Source of the DNA: Phialocephala subalpina | Lineage: Eukaryota > Ascomycota > Leotiomycetes > Helotiales > Mollisiaceae | Length of the DNA: 64,000 nt | Direction of reading: 5' to 3' | Assembly (NCBI GenBank): GCA_900073065.1 | Contig: FJOG01000021.1 | Coordinates: 751,528-815,527, forward strand | Shown here: positions 24,625 to 36,562 of the stretch, piece by piece | How the letters are laid out: every line of letters begins with the position of its first letter | How positions within the stretch are numbered: the stretch's first letter is position 1 | Notes under the pieces: generated by a model | What the model saw: only the letters and a program-made list of their open reading frames with translations | Databases searched by the model: none | What the model was told of the DNA's origin: nothing | Program-made: the position numbers and the translations under genes

Positions 24625-26103
24625 ATGGCTCTTATTCCTCCTATCCCTTGGGTGATGGGGGTACCATGCGTGAATCATGGCCTCCGAACCTTCGAGCTCA
24701 TTCCCGATATCATGAGAGGTGTAGCCGGCCAGCCCACGCACGGAATCTATCCCATTTTGCGTATGCCTGTTTACAAGACATATGCACAGCATGCTGCCAA
24801 TCGAACTGCAATTAATGCCGAGTTTGCAGTCTGTGGATGCCAAGGAGCAATTGCAGCTTGGGCTCGTAAGTTAACATTCTATCATGTACCTCAGATGAAG
24901 AAATACTAACATCCTCCAGGATTCAATATAGCTTGGGCAACTATCAATGGAGGTCCTGTAAGTTTAGAGCTACCCATTTACCCCTTGTCTTTAGAGTTCC
25001 TGCTCTTCGGCCATGCACCTCAAAGACAGGCATTCTTCGACCCCAAAAGTATTAGGATGTTATGACTGACTATTTGATGTAACCAATAGGGCCCTGCTCT
25101 AATAGGCGGTACCAAGGCTTTTAATGATGCGTTTGAGCTTGGACCTGCCAACGTCCCACCAGTCTTTGCTGGACTTCCAGGTGAACCGCCTCTCATCCAC
25201 CGTACTGTTGGCAACTGGGGACCATTTTTCCCTCCAGACACATTTGATTTCGTCAAATCTCGTACACATCAAATTTGGCGGAAGCTGAACCCTATATCAT
25301 TCTATCCTAAGCATATGCACAACTCCTTCTGGCATGCACTCTCGTTTGCGATTTGGCAGGATGAGAAATATTGGGCGCAGATCAAAGCTAGAGTAGCTCG
25401 TTACGCTCAAGAGATACTTACTCCTCCGTGGGGCCCTGGGGTCCATCCAAGAGCAGTTGACTATCAGAATCTTAACGCTTATGCTCTGGTCAGGGCTGCT
25501 GCAGTAGGGGCTGCTGCTCCAATGTATCCTGTGGCGCATTTACATAACCAACTTGCACCGGATGGGGGCCTGCTTGGAGCTGTACTCGGCGATCGAGCAA
25601 GCAGTGAGTTGTGGCAAATTGTCGCCGATGCGCTCAGGATCGAGCTACTGGTCATCATAGCGCAACCTCTTCCAACAGATCCTCAAAAGCTCATTGTCCC
25701 TCGAGGTCAGCATAATGCCAAACAAGTTTTCCTCTATCTAGAGATCGACGGAGAGTACAGAGCTGCTGAGCCTGCATCTCGCGATCCTGGCTCATACCGA
25801 TTTGAGTGGTTCAAGGACGTAGAGCATAACATACCTGCGAGAACTGCGGCGCAGGCGCTGACGTGGGCCGTGAAAATCGATCTTGCTGACGAGAAAAGGT
25901 CACCGTTCACGATCGTTGATACCTGGGAACGTCCGATCGGTGTTCCTCCTATGCCAGCTGGTGCCGCTGTTCCACCTGCAGCTATTCTAGGTGCTTACGC
26001 CCCACCATTTGTGCCACCTAACCCAATAGTGGTAGACCCTATCTCATCAGTTGCGACTGATGCACAGGCATTCACGTATTTAAACTCGGGACATTGGTGC
26101 TAG
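24625..26103 (+). CDS. Hypothetical protein with possible catalytically dead OTU-like fold
   Basis: Exons 24625-24865, 24920-24957 and 25090-26103 (gtaagt donors) give 430 residues with a clean frame. No signal peptide or membrane segment. The family is not recognised with confidence. The middle resembles an OTU cysteine-protease layout: HNSFWHALSFAIW (from residue 170) where OTU enzymes have DGNCLFRAL, a helical block, GDRASSELWQIVADAL where they have WGxxxELxxLAxxL, and VFLYLEIDGEYRAAEP where they end in a His-containing strand. The nucleophile Cys would be Ser172 and the catalytic His is absent, so any such fold would be inactive. The C-terminus is Pro/Ala-rich and ends GHWC. It could equally be an unrelated lineage-specific protein. 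Confidence 0.8.
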
Positions 26104-27425
26104 AGAACTGGTATCTTGGATAAAAGAGGGGGGGCTTGTAAAGAGACCTGGGTATGTTGGAGTTTGCGTGCTTTACCTTGATGCTTAACTTGTTAGAGGT
26201 TAAAAATCTACTACTGACACCCCAGTTTTTGAAATCCACTATTTAACTTCTCTTCTGGACTAAGCTCGAAGTGTATCCGACGTCGCTGTCGACGATCCTT
26301 CAACCTTGACATGTTGAGATATAAGTCAAAGTCAGAGGCAGAGGCATAAGAGAGAAATTGGCATTCGTACTGGAGAGAAAAAATGCATCATTTACTCTGC
26401 GTATTGAATAATCCAACTTCTAATTCATATGTTGAATGCACGGCAGCACGTGTGAGACCAATACAAACAACCACTCATGGTAATCAGCAACTGCAAGAGC
26501 GCATGCTATGTCTTGAGAGGCCTCAAGAGTGCGTACAGCGCAGCTGATTTGATATACAAGCTAGTGTGGATTGCGGCTCTCTCGCTTTTCGACTTTGAAA
26601 GGATGCGAACTATACCTAAGACGGAAAGAAGTTACACCATGATCTTGGAATATCCGGTCTTGGGTTCGCATTCCTTCATCTGATGAATGCTCCACCGGCT
26701 CAAGCGCGATTCATAATGGAGACTTCGATTTGCGCCAAAACTGCAACGGAAAAGCATGTTAGATTTGTTTCTATCTCCGCGAGAGGTTACCACCAGTTTT
26801 AGAGAAGCAAGTGCGGCAGCAACATGTCGGAAGGGAGCAGATAAAATTTGCGACGGGTGTCATCTAATCAAGGGCTAGAATCGCTACCCCAATGACTCAC
26901 GACGTAACCAAGCGAATAGATTATACACAATAGTATTGCAGCAAGGAATACCATGTCGCAGACTGGGCGCATCACAGGGAGGATTGCTGCTCTGAGCTCA
27001 AACAGAATACCTAGGCAGCAAATTTCTTGGCTGAAATGGACAAGCCGTCGCAGCAGCAAAGAGACACGAGCAAGAAAAACACGATAAACGAGACCTAAGC
27101 CATAAATGATCGATCAGTATAATAATGAATCCTGGGAATGCTTGCGAGACTCGATACATTTATGGTGAAGTGGGAAGTGAAGTGGTGAAGAATGAGAGAA
27201 GATGTGAGGTGAGATTGAAATACGAGCCATGCCTGATTGGGCATGACGTCCGTGCGCATCAGCCCCCTATCGAATTCTCATCGGCTTCACTCTCCATCTT
27301 TATCTCCAATATCATTCAAGTTCACAACTCATCGCGGATTCAACATCTTAGCTGTCCTCCCTGTCTGGTATCGCAACGGCGACGATCAGAGGATTAGAGA
27401 CAGCCACGAGCTCCGAGACATCACA
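26104..27425. other. Intergenic, nothing recognised
   Basis: 1.3 kb with only short open stretches on either strand. Contains the promoter of the EXPERA gene. Confidence 0.5.
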
Positions 27426-28157
27426 ATGGCCGTGTTAGGATTTGCCCGGAAGCGCGACCTTGTTTACTTCATCCACTTCTGCATGTCAATACCTATCATG
27501 TTTTGTTAGTATTCACTATCCCCCACATATGTCTGCTTTCTGCTCGGGGGCGTCAAGGCCTGCTGTCTCTTCCTCCTTCTCATGACGTAGACTTTCTGCT
27601 GATATCACGTGATAGTGATGGACCTCCAAGCCCTCTACCCTCCGTCTCTGGTCCCTGCCTTTATGGAGAACCTGAAATCGTTCTATATCAACACTTATAA
27701 CGACCAATTCTTCATCAACACTCCACTATTCTTCAAGACTTTCATGTGGACCGAGATTTTGTACCAAGCTCCCGTTTCGCTATGGGCGATTCCAGCTTTA
27801 CTTCGAAGTGTGTTTGCCTCCTCCTGGATATTCATTGTCAAAAGCTAACATATGACAGACGATCCGAAAGTTCCTGTGGTTCTCCTGCCCTTCGCCACAC
27901 TGGTATTTCTCACGACTCTCACTTGTGTTGTCGATATGTGGAGCTGGTCGGTCCCTTTGGAGCAGAAGATTGAGTTGAGCAAGCTTTATGGCCCTTATTT
28001 GGTTCTCCGTATGTCGAACCTTCTCAATATTTCTGAATAAATGTGCTAAACCTGATTCATAGCGGCATACATGGGCGTTGATATGTGCCTTCGTCTCCTG
28101 GATACCATCAAGCGAGCTTCTGCAACTTCAGCCCCGGCCACGAAGAAGTCACAATAA
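27426..28157 (+). CDS. EXPERA-domain membrane protein (TMEM97/EMA19-like)
   Basis: Four exons, 27426-27504, 27616-27807, 27859-28008 and 28063-28157, all GT-AG and phase-consistent, give 171 residues. It starts MAVLGFARKRDLVYFIHFC. The EXPERA family features are present: an N-terminal helix with the acidic-aromatic DLQALYPP, then FKTFMWTEILYQAPVSLWA, a third helix with TCVVDMWSW, and a fourth ending in a Lys/Ser tail (KKSQ). Four membrane helices are predicted. Relatives include the mammalian sigma-2 receptor TMEM97 and EBP-type sterol isomerases; the fungal members are mostly uncharacterised ER proteins. The Lys-rich end could be an ER-retention type signal (inference). Confidence 0.92.
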
Positions 28158-29184
28158 TTACAGCGATGGCTCCGAAACGGTATATCGACCAAATCTACAT
28201 CCTACGCACCTTGTTCTGGAAAGATCTAACAGAATTGTGTACGAGGGAGCATCGGTTGTGCAAATGCTAAGAAATGTGTTCGGGATCCCGAGAGCATTCC
28301 ACTAGCATAGTTCTTGTTGTACGTTGTATAGAATTCTGCGTCGTAAGATCGATGCTGCGTGTGTAGGGAGCGCGTGTTTTCGAAGTCCCATATGTGGTGG
28401 AGGTGGCTTAGCTTAGTAACTTCTGCGTACCATGCCAAGAACCTTTGCCAGCTTTTTGGCTCGAACTCTAGCCTCGGAAATATCGGTGTCGATCTCAATC
28501 CTAAAACTGTGACTATCGTTCCTATGACGTCTTTGGAGTTGTTCTCAGGGATGTCGAGTAGAGTGGTGAGTTGGTAGTCTTGCTAACTCTGAGTGGGTGT
28601 CTCAATGGATAATGCGGGTAAGGTCATCCATGTAGTAAAGCACATTCCATTGCAACTATAACTAAAATCCAATGAAAGCCTTCGGCGAATAAGTTGAAAA
28701 AAAGAAGGGTGCTGTGGCTGGGCAAAATAGAAGGCAAGCTTCTTTGTAATATTCCTCACCCCCGAGAAACGTAGAAGCCATTGGACTTGACTACAACAAA
28801 TCAACGGCAGCGACACGAGGTCGACAATGATCATACCTAGACACTATAGGTACAAGTTGGATAAAAATGAAGATATGGATGGCATTATTCGGAATCGGGA
28901 AAAAAATCGACGCCCTCCCTGAGCTTTCAATACCAGGATAGCATTCCCGAGTTTTCTGTAAGTGCGCACAGTCTCTTGCCTCGCTGAGAATAGTGAGCCT
29001 ACTCTAATTTATCGGCCATATACCATGCCTCCGCCAGTTCATCTGTATTCCGACTCCAATCCACATCCTTCCAACTGGCTTCCAGTTCCTTCATATTTTC
29101 TACCAGCTCACGCTTCAGTTTTGGCCAATCAACCGAGAGTCTCAGGGATGAATTTGCGAGGCGGCGATTGTAGTTTTGCTTGCT
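28158..29184. other. Intergenic, nothing recognised
   Basis: 1.0 kb between the converging 3' ends of the EXPERA and tyrosinase genes. No supported gene. Confidence 0.5.
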
Positions 29185-30551
29185 CTATTGGTAGGTATAG
29201 CAAAACGGACCTTCAGTGGTGCTCATCAACTCTCTCATTGCGATGGAAGTGCCCGCCGCGTAGCCAAGGTTAATCAAAGTGTCTAGGGTGGTGTTCGCCG
29301 AGGGAGGATAGTTCAGAAAGGTGCCAGTACCAGAGATCGCGTTCTTGCGATTCGCAAGGTCTAGGTTTTGCCAGATCCACCATACACGATCGATCATGCT
29401 GTGATGAAGGTAGAAAGCAGGATCGCCAGGTGAAGTGAAGACATCCGCGCCCGGATCGCCAGCAATTGTGTAGTGTCCTCCGCCGTGAACTCCGATATTT
29501 CCCGAGCCTGGGACCCCCTGCATGACCATCTCGAAATCCCAGATGTCGTTGTTTTGGGTTATAAGGTTAAGGATAGCCGTGCAATTGGCATAGAGTTGGT
29601 TGATTGCTGTACCAATATCGCGTTTGAGGCAACGCGGGTTGTAGTCGAGACCGGTGCCTGTGAGGGAACCTCCGCCATTGAGGGGGAGCGATACGGGCCC
29701 AAGGTTGACAGTCATATTCCTAAACGGTCCTGAACTAACGCACCCACCTCCAGTTCCGGCAGGGAGATAAATGTCTGGGTATGTCCCGAGAGATAAGGTC
29801 AGGGGACCACGACCGGCAATATATTCGCCATTGCCTGACATGCTCGTAGCACTACCATCAAAAATTGGAGATGCGGTTGTGTTTGACGAAGACAGGCCCC
29901 AGTTCCAGTATCTATAGGATATTAGCCAAAACCAGACGAGGAATATTCTGGGAAGTCATACGGCTGTGTTCCAGTATATCCGCACTCATTTCTCAGAGCT
30001 TGCTCATAATTCCACGTAAAGTAGCGATGCCACGCAAGGAACGTCCCCTGGTAACAAAACCAGGTCAGCTAGAGACCAGATTAGGTTTGGGCATGAGGTA
30101 TGACTTACAGTATAGTGGATATTCAAAGTCTGGTTGATGTGCGTTCCGACAAAGTCATCATAACGTGACCTCACTCCTGGAATGAGACTGGTAGGGGTTA
30201 AAGCGGACTTGCTCTGAAGGCATAGAACGGCATTCGTATATGCGATTCTCTCCTTGGCGCTGAGAGTGCCCCTAATGTGATGTTTTAGTCAGCGTTTGTA
30301 GAGATCACGGATGTTAAAGAGGGTCTTAGGAGATTCAGTCCGCACCATTCTTTGCGCACCGAAATATTGTCCTTGGTGCATGTCGTGGTGCGCTTTGTGG
30401 TGGTGTTAGCCAAAGCAGCTAATGCGTTCTCCGAGGCCTCTTGCGACAATTGATCGAGGAGGGCAAGCGCGTTACTGTCATCATCGGGTGTGGGAGCAGC
30501 CAATGCGGCTGCTATTAGCATAGCAAATCTGACGGGCGTTAAGAGACGCAT
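29185..30551 (-). CDS. Secreted tyrosinase
   Basis: Four exons, 30551-30346, 30271-30109, 30047-29962 and 29911-29185, give 393 residues. It starts MRLLTPVRFAMLIAAALAAP, a signal peptide. Type-3 copper ligands are all visible: CuA His113, His121 and His130 (THINQT, NIHYT, FLAWHRYF), and CuB His294 and His298 (GVHGGGH) with the HH pair at 321-322 in YLHHSMIDRVWWIW. It also has SPIFDGS and MSGNGEY, typical of short secreted ascomycete tyrosinases of about 380-400 residues. The family oxidises mono- and o-diphenols to quinones; in fungi this serves melanin formation or secondary-metabolite tailoring. An upstream in-frame ATG (30593) would put the signal peptide internally and is less likely. Confidence 0.93.
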
Positions 30552-33164
30552 GCTGACTCGAAAGAAATCCCTTCGGAGGAGCAAGGAAATCAAGCAGGCG
30601 CACAGCTAGGTGCACGAATTGAGCAAAAGAAGTCGAACTGGCTTAAAACAAGTGATAGAAAGGGAAGAGATGGGAGCTAAGTGCATCAACTCAGTACTTA
30701 AGCACTTTTGCATGTCAAAAAATACCAACGTCCTATCTCAAATATTGATTATTCCATGCTGTAGCTAATTTTCCACAGCCCCACTACAAACTGGCAGAAG
30801 TGTTGCAGTCCATTCATGGGTCGGCTCGGCCCATGGGGAAACGGTCTATTCTGTCGATTTCCAACCTGCCTGGTTGAGCAGAGCGTTTCCCATGGAGGCT
30901 TTGCTATCGAATGGATGGCATGGTAAGCACTAGATCCTAATGGAATATGCAATCCTGAATAGAGTTTTGCCTAAGTGTTAGCCCCCTAATTTTAGTGCTG
31001 CCACCCTATCAAACCNNNNNNNNNNNNNNNNNNNNNNNNNNNNNNNNNNNNNNNNNNNNNNNNNNNNNNNNNNNNNNNNNNNNNNNNNNNNNNNNNNNNN
31101 NNNNNNNNNNNNNNNNNNNNNNNNNNNNNNNNNNNNNNNNNNNNNNNNNNNNNNNNNNNNNNNNNNNNNNNNNNNNNNNNNNNNNNNNNNNNNNNNNNNN
31201 NNNNNNNNNNNNNNNNNNNNNNNNNNNNNNNNNNNNNNNNNNNNNNNNNNNNNNNNNNNNNNNNNNNNNNNNNNNNNNNNNNNNNNNNNNNNNNNNNNNN
31301 NNNNNNNNNNNNNNNNNNNNNNNNNNNNNNNNNNNNNNNNNNNNNNNNNNNNNNNNNNNNNNNNNNNNNNNNNNNNNNNNNNNNNNNNNNNNNNNNNNNN
31401 NNNNNNNNNNNNNNNNNNNNNNNNNNNNNNNNNNNNNNNNNNNNNNNNNNNNNNNNNNNNNNNNNNNNNNNNNNNNNNNNNNNNNNNNNNNNNNNNNNNN
31501 NNNNNNNNNNNNNNNNNNNNNNNNNNNNNNNNNNNNNNNNNNNNNNNNNNNNNNNNNNNNNNNNNNNNNNNNNNNNNNNNNNNNNNNNNNNNNNNNNNNN
31601 NNNNNNNNNNNNNNNNNNNNNNNNNNNNNNNNNNNNNNNNNNNNNNNNNNNNNNNNNNNNNNNNNNNNNNNNNNNNNNNNNNNNNNNNNNNNNNNNNNNN
31701 NNNNNNNNNNNNNNNNNNNNNNNNNNNNNNNNNNNNNNNNNNNNNNNNNNNNNNNNNNNNNNNNACGGAGGTACAGCTCAATTGGAAAAGTATATCCCTT
31801 GATTTAGTTCCAGAAGAGGACAAGGGGAGAGGGGGAGGTGCATACCGCGAAGATATGAGAGGACGGCCGAACCATGGGTGCTAGTAGGGGCAGCAAACGA
31901 CATACTGTACGCAAGTATGCATGACGCACGGAAATTAGGGGTTCAAAGCATTCAGAAGATGAGTTTTCCGGGTGGACGCGAGAGCTGCAAAAAATTATTT
32001 CTTCACCCGAAAAGCTGAATAGATAGTCGTACCGCCTACTTGGTGGGTACTACCTTTACCGAGACCACGGAATATTTTGCCTGACAGTGGGTCATCAGAA
32101 CAACCTTAATTCCTTCGATTTCTCTCCCCAATTCCCCAAGTTGGAAGGGGTGGGGCCGAGTTGGTATCGTGGGGAACGATCGCCACGCGGCCACGCGGCC
32201 ACGCTTTCGCGTTAACTTTCCTCATCCCAGATCTTGCTTGCAGTCGATAGTTTCCGGACTTCCAGTACCCAATAGTATTGGGGAAGTACCATCCATGGGT
32301 AATCCCCGATTCCTCGTGGCGCAACGGGAAAACCACTGAGTCGCTTACTATTGTCGCGCCACAATTCTCTCAATTCTGAATGAAGCATCCGGACCTATTC
32401 CCCGCTCGCCTGTCGGAATGCTGCCAGGCTAGTGTGGAGCGGGTGCCCTGGTTTTGGGACTCTTCGGGCGTCCCAACCGCGCCAACCGCGCCAACCACCC
32501 AGAATTCAACGCAACATACTGTACTAAACTAATGCTTTTTACAATCAACCGTTTTCTCTCACAATTTTCTCCGTTTCTCTTAAGTTAAGATTGGGTTTAG
32601 TGTTAAGAGGAACCCGTAGGAGCAAGTGCGTCCAAGTATGGTAATTATCACGAGTTGATGGACGCTCTCCTCGCTGCTTGGCCTTGGGAGGATAAAAATA
32701 TCTTAAGACATCGCAAGGATTTCAGTCGTTGCAGAGTAAAACATTGTGAGTTGATTGGTCGACACACCTCGTTCGTGGCTTATCTACATGACAGGCCGTT
32801 CCAGTATTTAACCCCTTTGAGGCAGTCCAAACGTCTTCCCGGGATTTGTGGCTAGTAAATTTTCATCACACTGCCGACGGTCAGACCTCCGCAATAACTC
32901 GTGTGCATGTATCCTGCTTTTCAATTCTGCACATGCGCCTTCTCGATGAAGAAGGTCGGGGGAAAGTTCCAAAACACGTGGAAACCATGGGACGGACAAA
33001 CGTGGTTCGTGTCGCACAAATCTCAATTGGAAAAATTGGATCCGTTTCACTTATCAATCCCATTGCGCGACCAAGTTCTTTTCTGCAAACTTTATCTGCT
33101 AGCCATTCATACAACGATTTCCGCATCTGATTTTATGCTCTAGATTCGCCAATTCGTTGCCAAG
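30552..33164. other. Intergenic region with assembly gap
   Basis: No supported gene on either side of the gap. Small GC-rich tandem repeats occur, such as three CCACGCGG-type units near 32190-32215 and two GCGCCAACC units near 32477-32500. Confidence 0.5.
31016..31764. other. Assembly gap (749 N)
   Basis: Run of N. The apparent reading frames through it have no meaning. Confidence 1.
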
Positions 33165-34609
33165 ATGTCGACGTCGCTCCTACCTGGCGCAAATGAGTCA
33201 GATATCAACAAAGGGCCAGCGATCCTCGCAACATGCTGTACCATGACAGTGCTGGCTTTGGTTTCCGTGTGCGCTAGGGTCTTGGTTCGAGTGAAGATGG
33301 TCCGCAGTACAGGTCTAGACGTAAGATTCTCTGGTTGTCAAGGATCGAAGATTCGATTAACAAATGTCAGGACTATGTTATCATTTTCGCCATGGTATGA
33401 GTGATCTCCAAGTTACTCTTCCACAACTTTTCTAACCTGATCGCAGGCTCTCTCCCTAACTGGAACGGGTGTCATTATTCCAGAAGTGATGAACGGCGCC
33501 GGTCGCCACATTGCGTATTTGGATCCTGCGAAGGCATCGGTCGGCCTGAAGCTCAACTTCGTAACACAACCTATCTATCTTTGGGCAATCACTATAGTCA
33601 AAATTTCAATTGCGCTCTTTTTGGTGCGCATTGCGCCGAACAAGTTTTACAAGAGACTTTTGTGGGGAATCATCGCCTTCTTATTCATCTATACCGCAGT
33701 ATGCTTCATGACTATCGTGCTTCAATGCAAGAATTTGGCCATCCTTTGGGACTCCGGCGTCAAGACCACATGCTGGACACCAAGTACACTAAGAGGTCTA
33801 AGCTATACAAATGCAGGTCAGTAACATATCCAAGTTCACTCCCGTACCTGTATCCGTGCCAAACCTTGCTGATCCCTCCAAGCTCTAAATATCATCACGG
33901 ATTTACTTCTCGCCGCTTTGCCTGTACCCATGCTATGGAATGTCCAAATAAACCCTCGAACAAAGGCATCTCTGATCTGCATCATGGGCCTAGGAGTCTT
34001 GTACGTTTCCATCACATCTTGGTAACGTGGTGTGTCATGCTGAACATCTTTTCCAGTGCGTGCGCTGCGGCTATGGTTAAAACGTCCTACATCGTCAACT
34101 ATGGGAAAACTGGGGATTTCCTCTGGGACTCTGCCAATCTTACTATCTGGATTGTGTAAGTATATTCCAGTCCGAGGCACTTGCCAAGGCTTACGGTCAA
34201 CACTAGTATTGAATGCAATACGGGTATTATCGCGGCATGTCTTCCTTGTCTAAAACCAATGTTCAAACGGATTCTCGAGAAATCTTCTTGGGCGTATGGG
34301 TCCAGCAGAAGCAACAACAAGACCAACAACCATTCCCTACACACTTTTCGCTCCCACCAAGTCCACGGTTCCAAATACCAGACTTCTATCACTGCAAGCC
34401 ACATCACATCGAAATCTGCGAAAGTTCAACTCGAAGGCATGGGAGATAACCTCAGTGAAGAGAGCATCTTACCGCTACAAAACAATACAATCACCAAGAC
34501 CACGTTAATAACGGTTGACAGGTCCACGTCAGACGGAAACTCTGAGAGAACCCCTTGGTCAAAGAAGTTCGACGTTTCGCCTGAGAGGAAAATCGAGGAT
34601 AGAGTCTAA
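33165..34609 (+). CDS. PTH11-like rhodopsin-domain integral membrane protein
   Basis: Six exons, 33165-33320, 33371-33394, 33447-33816, 33883-34000, 34057-34155 and 34207-34609, all phase-consistent, give 389 residues. Seven membrane helices and the family landmarks are visible: DYVIIFAM after exon 1, FVTQPIYLWAITIVKISIAL in helix 3, TTCWTPSTLRGLSYTNA, ALNIITDLLLAALPVPMLW, and TIWIVIECNTGIIAACLPCL. These match the fungal rhodopsin-domain family that includes PTH11-type GPCR-like receptors. There is no N-terminal CFEM domain. The C-terminal about 110 residues are Ser/Thr-rich and probably cytoplasmic. The ligand is unknown. Confidence 0.92.
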
Positions 34610-34711
34610 GTAAGTTATAATATAGTGACTTATTCAAAACTTAAGGGTGTACAAATAGGAAGCCGCAATCGAATCCCATTATAGCTATTCACTTACAAAT
34701 ATGTCGTTGCT

Positions 34712-34784
34712 CGTTTTTTCAGTCCTTTTTTACGATTCTCGCATCTCCTTCTTATATTGCCCCCTCAATTTAGTATCCCACTCA
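34712..34784 (-). pseudogene. 73-bp fragment of the 51.5-kb family gene
   Basis: Aligns without gaps to 51460-51532 with 7 differences, 6 of them C-to-T relative to that copy. On the minus strand it encodes EWDTKLRGQYKKEMRES followed by a stop, the C-terminal end of the protein encoded at 51478-52122. It abuts the 5' break of the STAND pseudogene at 34785, so it marks a rearrangement junction. Confidence 0.8.
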
Positions 34785-36560
34785 TGCACGATCGAGAGCA
34801 CAGGATCGCGGTGGCTCATTTGAAAACCTTTCAGTGGATCTTCGCTCCTTGTCACCTCGTTCGAGACAAGCCTTGGTCAAGCATGGTCGAGTGGCTAGAG
34901 GGCGCTGGGAGCATATACTGGATGACAGGGAAGGCTGGATCTGGGAAGCCGACCCTAATGAAATACATGTCTCAATCCGAGGACCAGGAAGCACTTAACT
35001 AGATGGGCTGGAAGTAGTCGATTCTACTGCTGGAATTCTGGAGGCCCGTTCCAGATGTCCAAGGAAGGAATGCTCCGGCCTATTCTGGGCGGCGCCCTAA
35101 CTCAAGTACCATCCCTTACTGCAGCAATATTTCCAGAGAGGTGGCAATGGTTTCGATTGCTAGGAGGCGATGTCAATTCTTGGACATTGCCTGAGTTGAT
35201 AAGTGCCTTTGAACTTCTACTTCAGCAAGCCAGCAACAAGCTCAAGATATGTCTGTTTATAGATGGACTAGACGATTTCGATGGTGACCACAGCGATCTC
35301 AACGATATTATTCGAGCCGCGGTACAGCACCCTTGTATCAAAGCATGCCTTGCGAGCCGACCATGGCCGGTATTTGAGGACGATTTCTCAACACATCCGA
35401 GTTTGATGCTCCAACATCTGACTTATTCAGACATCGTGGCATACTCCGAGGAAAAGCCGAGAAGCCACCCTGGATTTCTAGCGCTGCAAAGGCAGGAGCC
35501 CTATTACACCTCCTGTCTAATTGAGAGTATTGCCGTACAATCTGACGGTGTCTTTCTTTGGGTGTTTCTTGTCGTTCGATCTCTGATGGCGGGACTATCG
35601 AACAGTGATAGGATATCGGATTTGCAACGTCGGCTGGAGGATCTACCCTCGGACCTTGAGGATCTTTACCAGAAGATGTTCGATAGCATCGAGCCTTTCT
35701 ATGTTAGTGGTGCCTATCAACTGCTATCGCTTGCTCGAGACGGTCAAGGATCTCTGACGGCGCTGGCTTTGTCTTTTGCTGACGAAGAAGATGCCACTTT
35801 GGCAACCAAACGTGAAGTGATTCCAATAGAGGATGACGAGAAGCTCAACAGATATGAGAGTATCAAACGCCGCCTAAGCGGCTGCTGCAAAGGTTTCCTC
35901 GAAATTCCGTATTTGGCATGCTCTGGGGAAGATATGGTGAATGATATTCCGGCTCAAGATGAACCAGCGGTCGGCGTCATAGATGGCATAGAATCAACTG
36001 CACAGAATCCGCCGGACCCTGTCGGCCTGGCATCTTTGTGTCCTACTGGATCCATGGATCCATCTCTTCCAGATGAATCTGCCCATGAAGATCTCGAAGA
36101 TCGTTCTCTCACCCCGCCCAGCGACCCCGACCGTGGTATCCCGGGGTTGTTCGAGCAACTCGAGCAACTTTATGAGACGTCGGACTTCCGCCAAGGCCGT
36201 ATACCAGGTTTTTCAAGACCGTATGGGGGAGTAGGCACCGATCGTGGGGATAGGAAGCGACAACAAGATGATCCTTGGTTGGATTCACATGGAAGTACTC
36301 TGGCCTATAGACGTGCCAGACATACTTTGTCGACCAGGCTTCGTCGTCGTGAAGAACTGACTCTAGTGAACGAAAGCCTCCGGCCCATTCGAGACCTCAT
36401 AGATCCGGCTAGGATGGCTGTGGAAACAGAACATGATGCTGGAGAAAGCGGGGAAGATCCTATCGTTGAAATTATTACGTCGATAAGCACACATCCTGCA
36501 TATTCCGAGGTTGCTTACCTCCACTGCACCGCTCGAGATTTCTCCAGAGCCCACACGTTG
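34785..36560 (+). pseudogene. NACHT/STAND protein, N-terminal part (5'-truncated, frameshifted)
   Basis: Begins abruptly inside the conserved pre-NACHT segment (AHLKTFQWIF) with no N-terminal effector domain, directly after a foreign 73-bp fragment. Walker A is WMTGKAGSGKPT, with Pro replacing the usual Ser/Thr after the Lys. A one-base frameshift near 34998 separates it from RWAGSSRFYCWNSGG. The following open frame (to 36563) carries Walker B CLFIDGLDDFDG, ACLASRPWPVF and the NACHT C-terminal helices (DGVFLWVFLVVRSL, LPSDLEDLYQKMFDSI). The family are fungal NLR-like signalling ATPases linked to non-self recognition and cell death. A Tc1/mariner element interrupts it at 36561. The remainder is at 37897-39017. 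Confidence 0.85.
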
Positions 36561-36562
36561 TA

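Noticed and set aside
30978..31823. Long open frames crossing the N run
   Set aside because: They exist only because N codons are read as open; not evidence of a gene.
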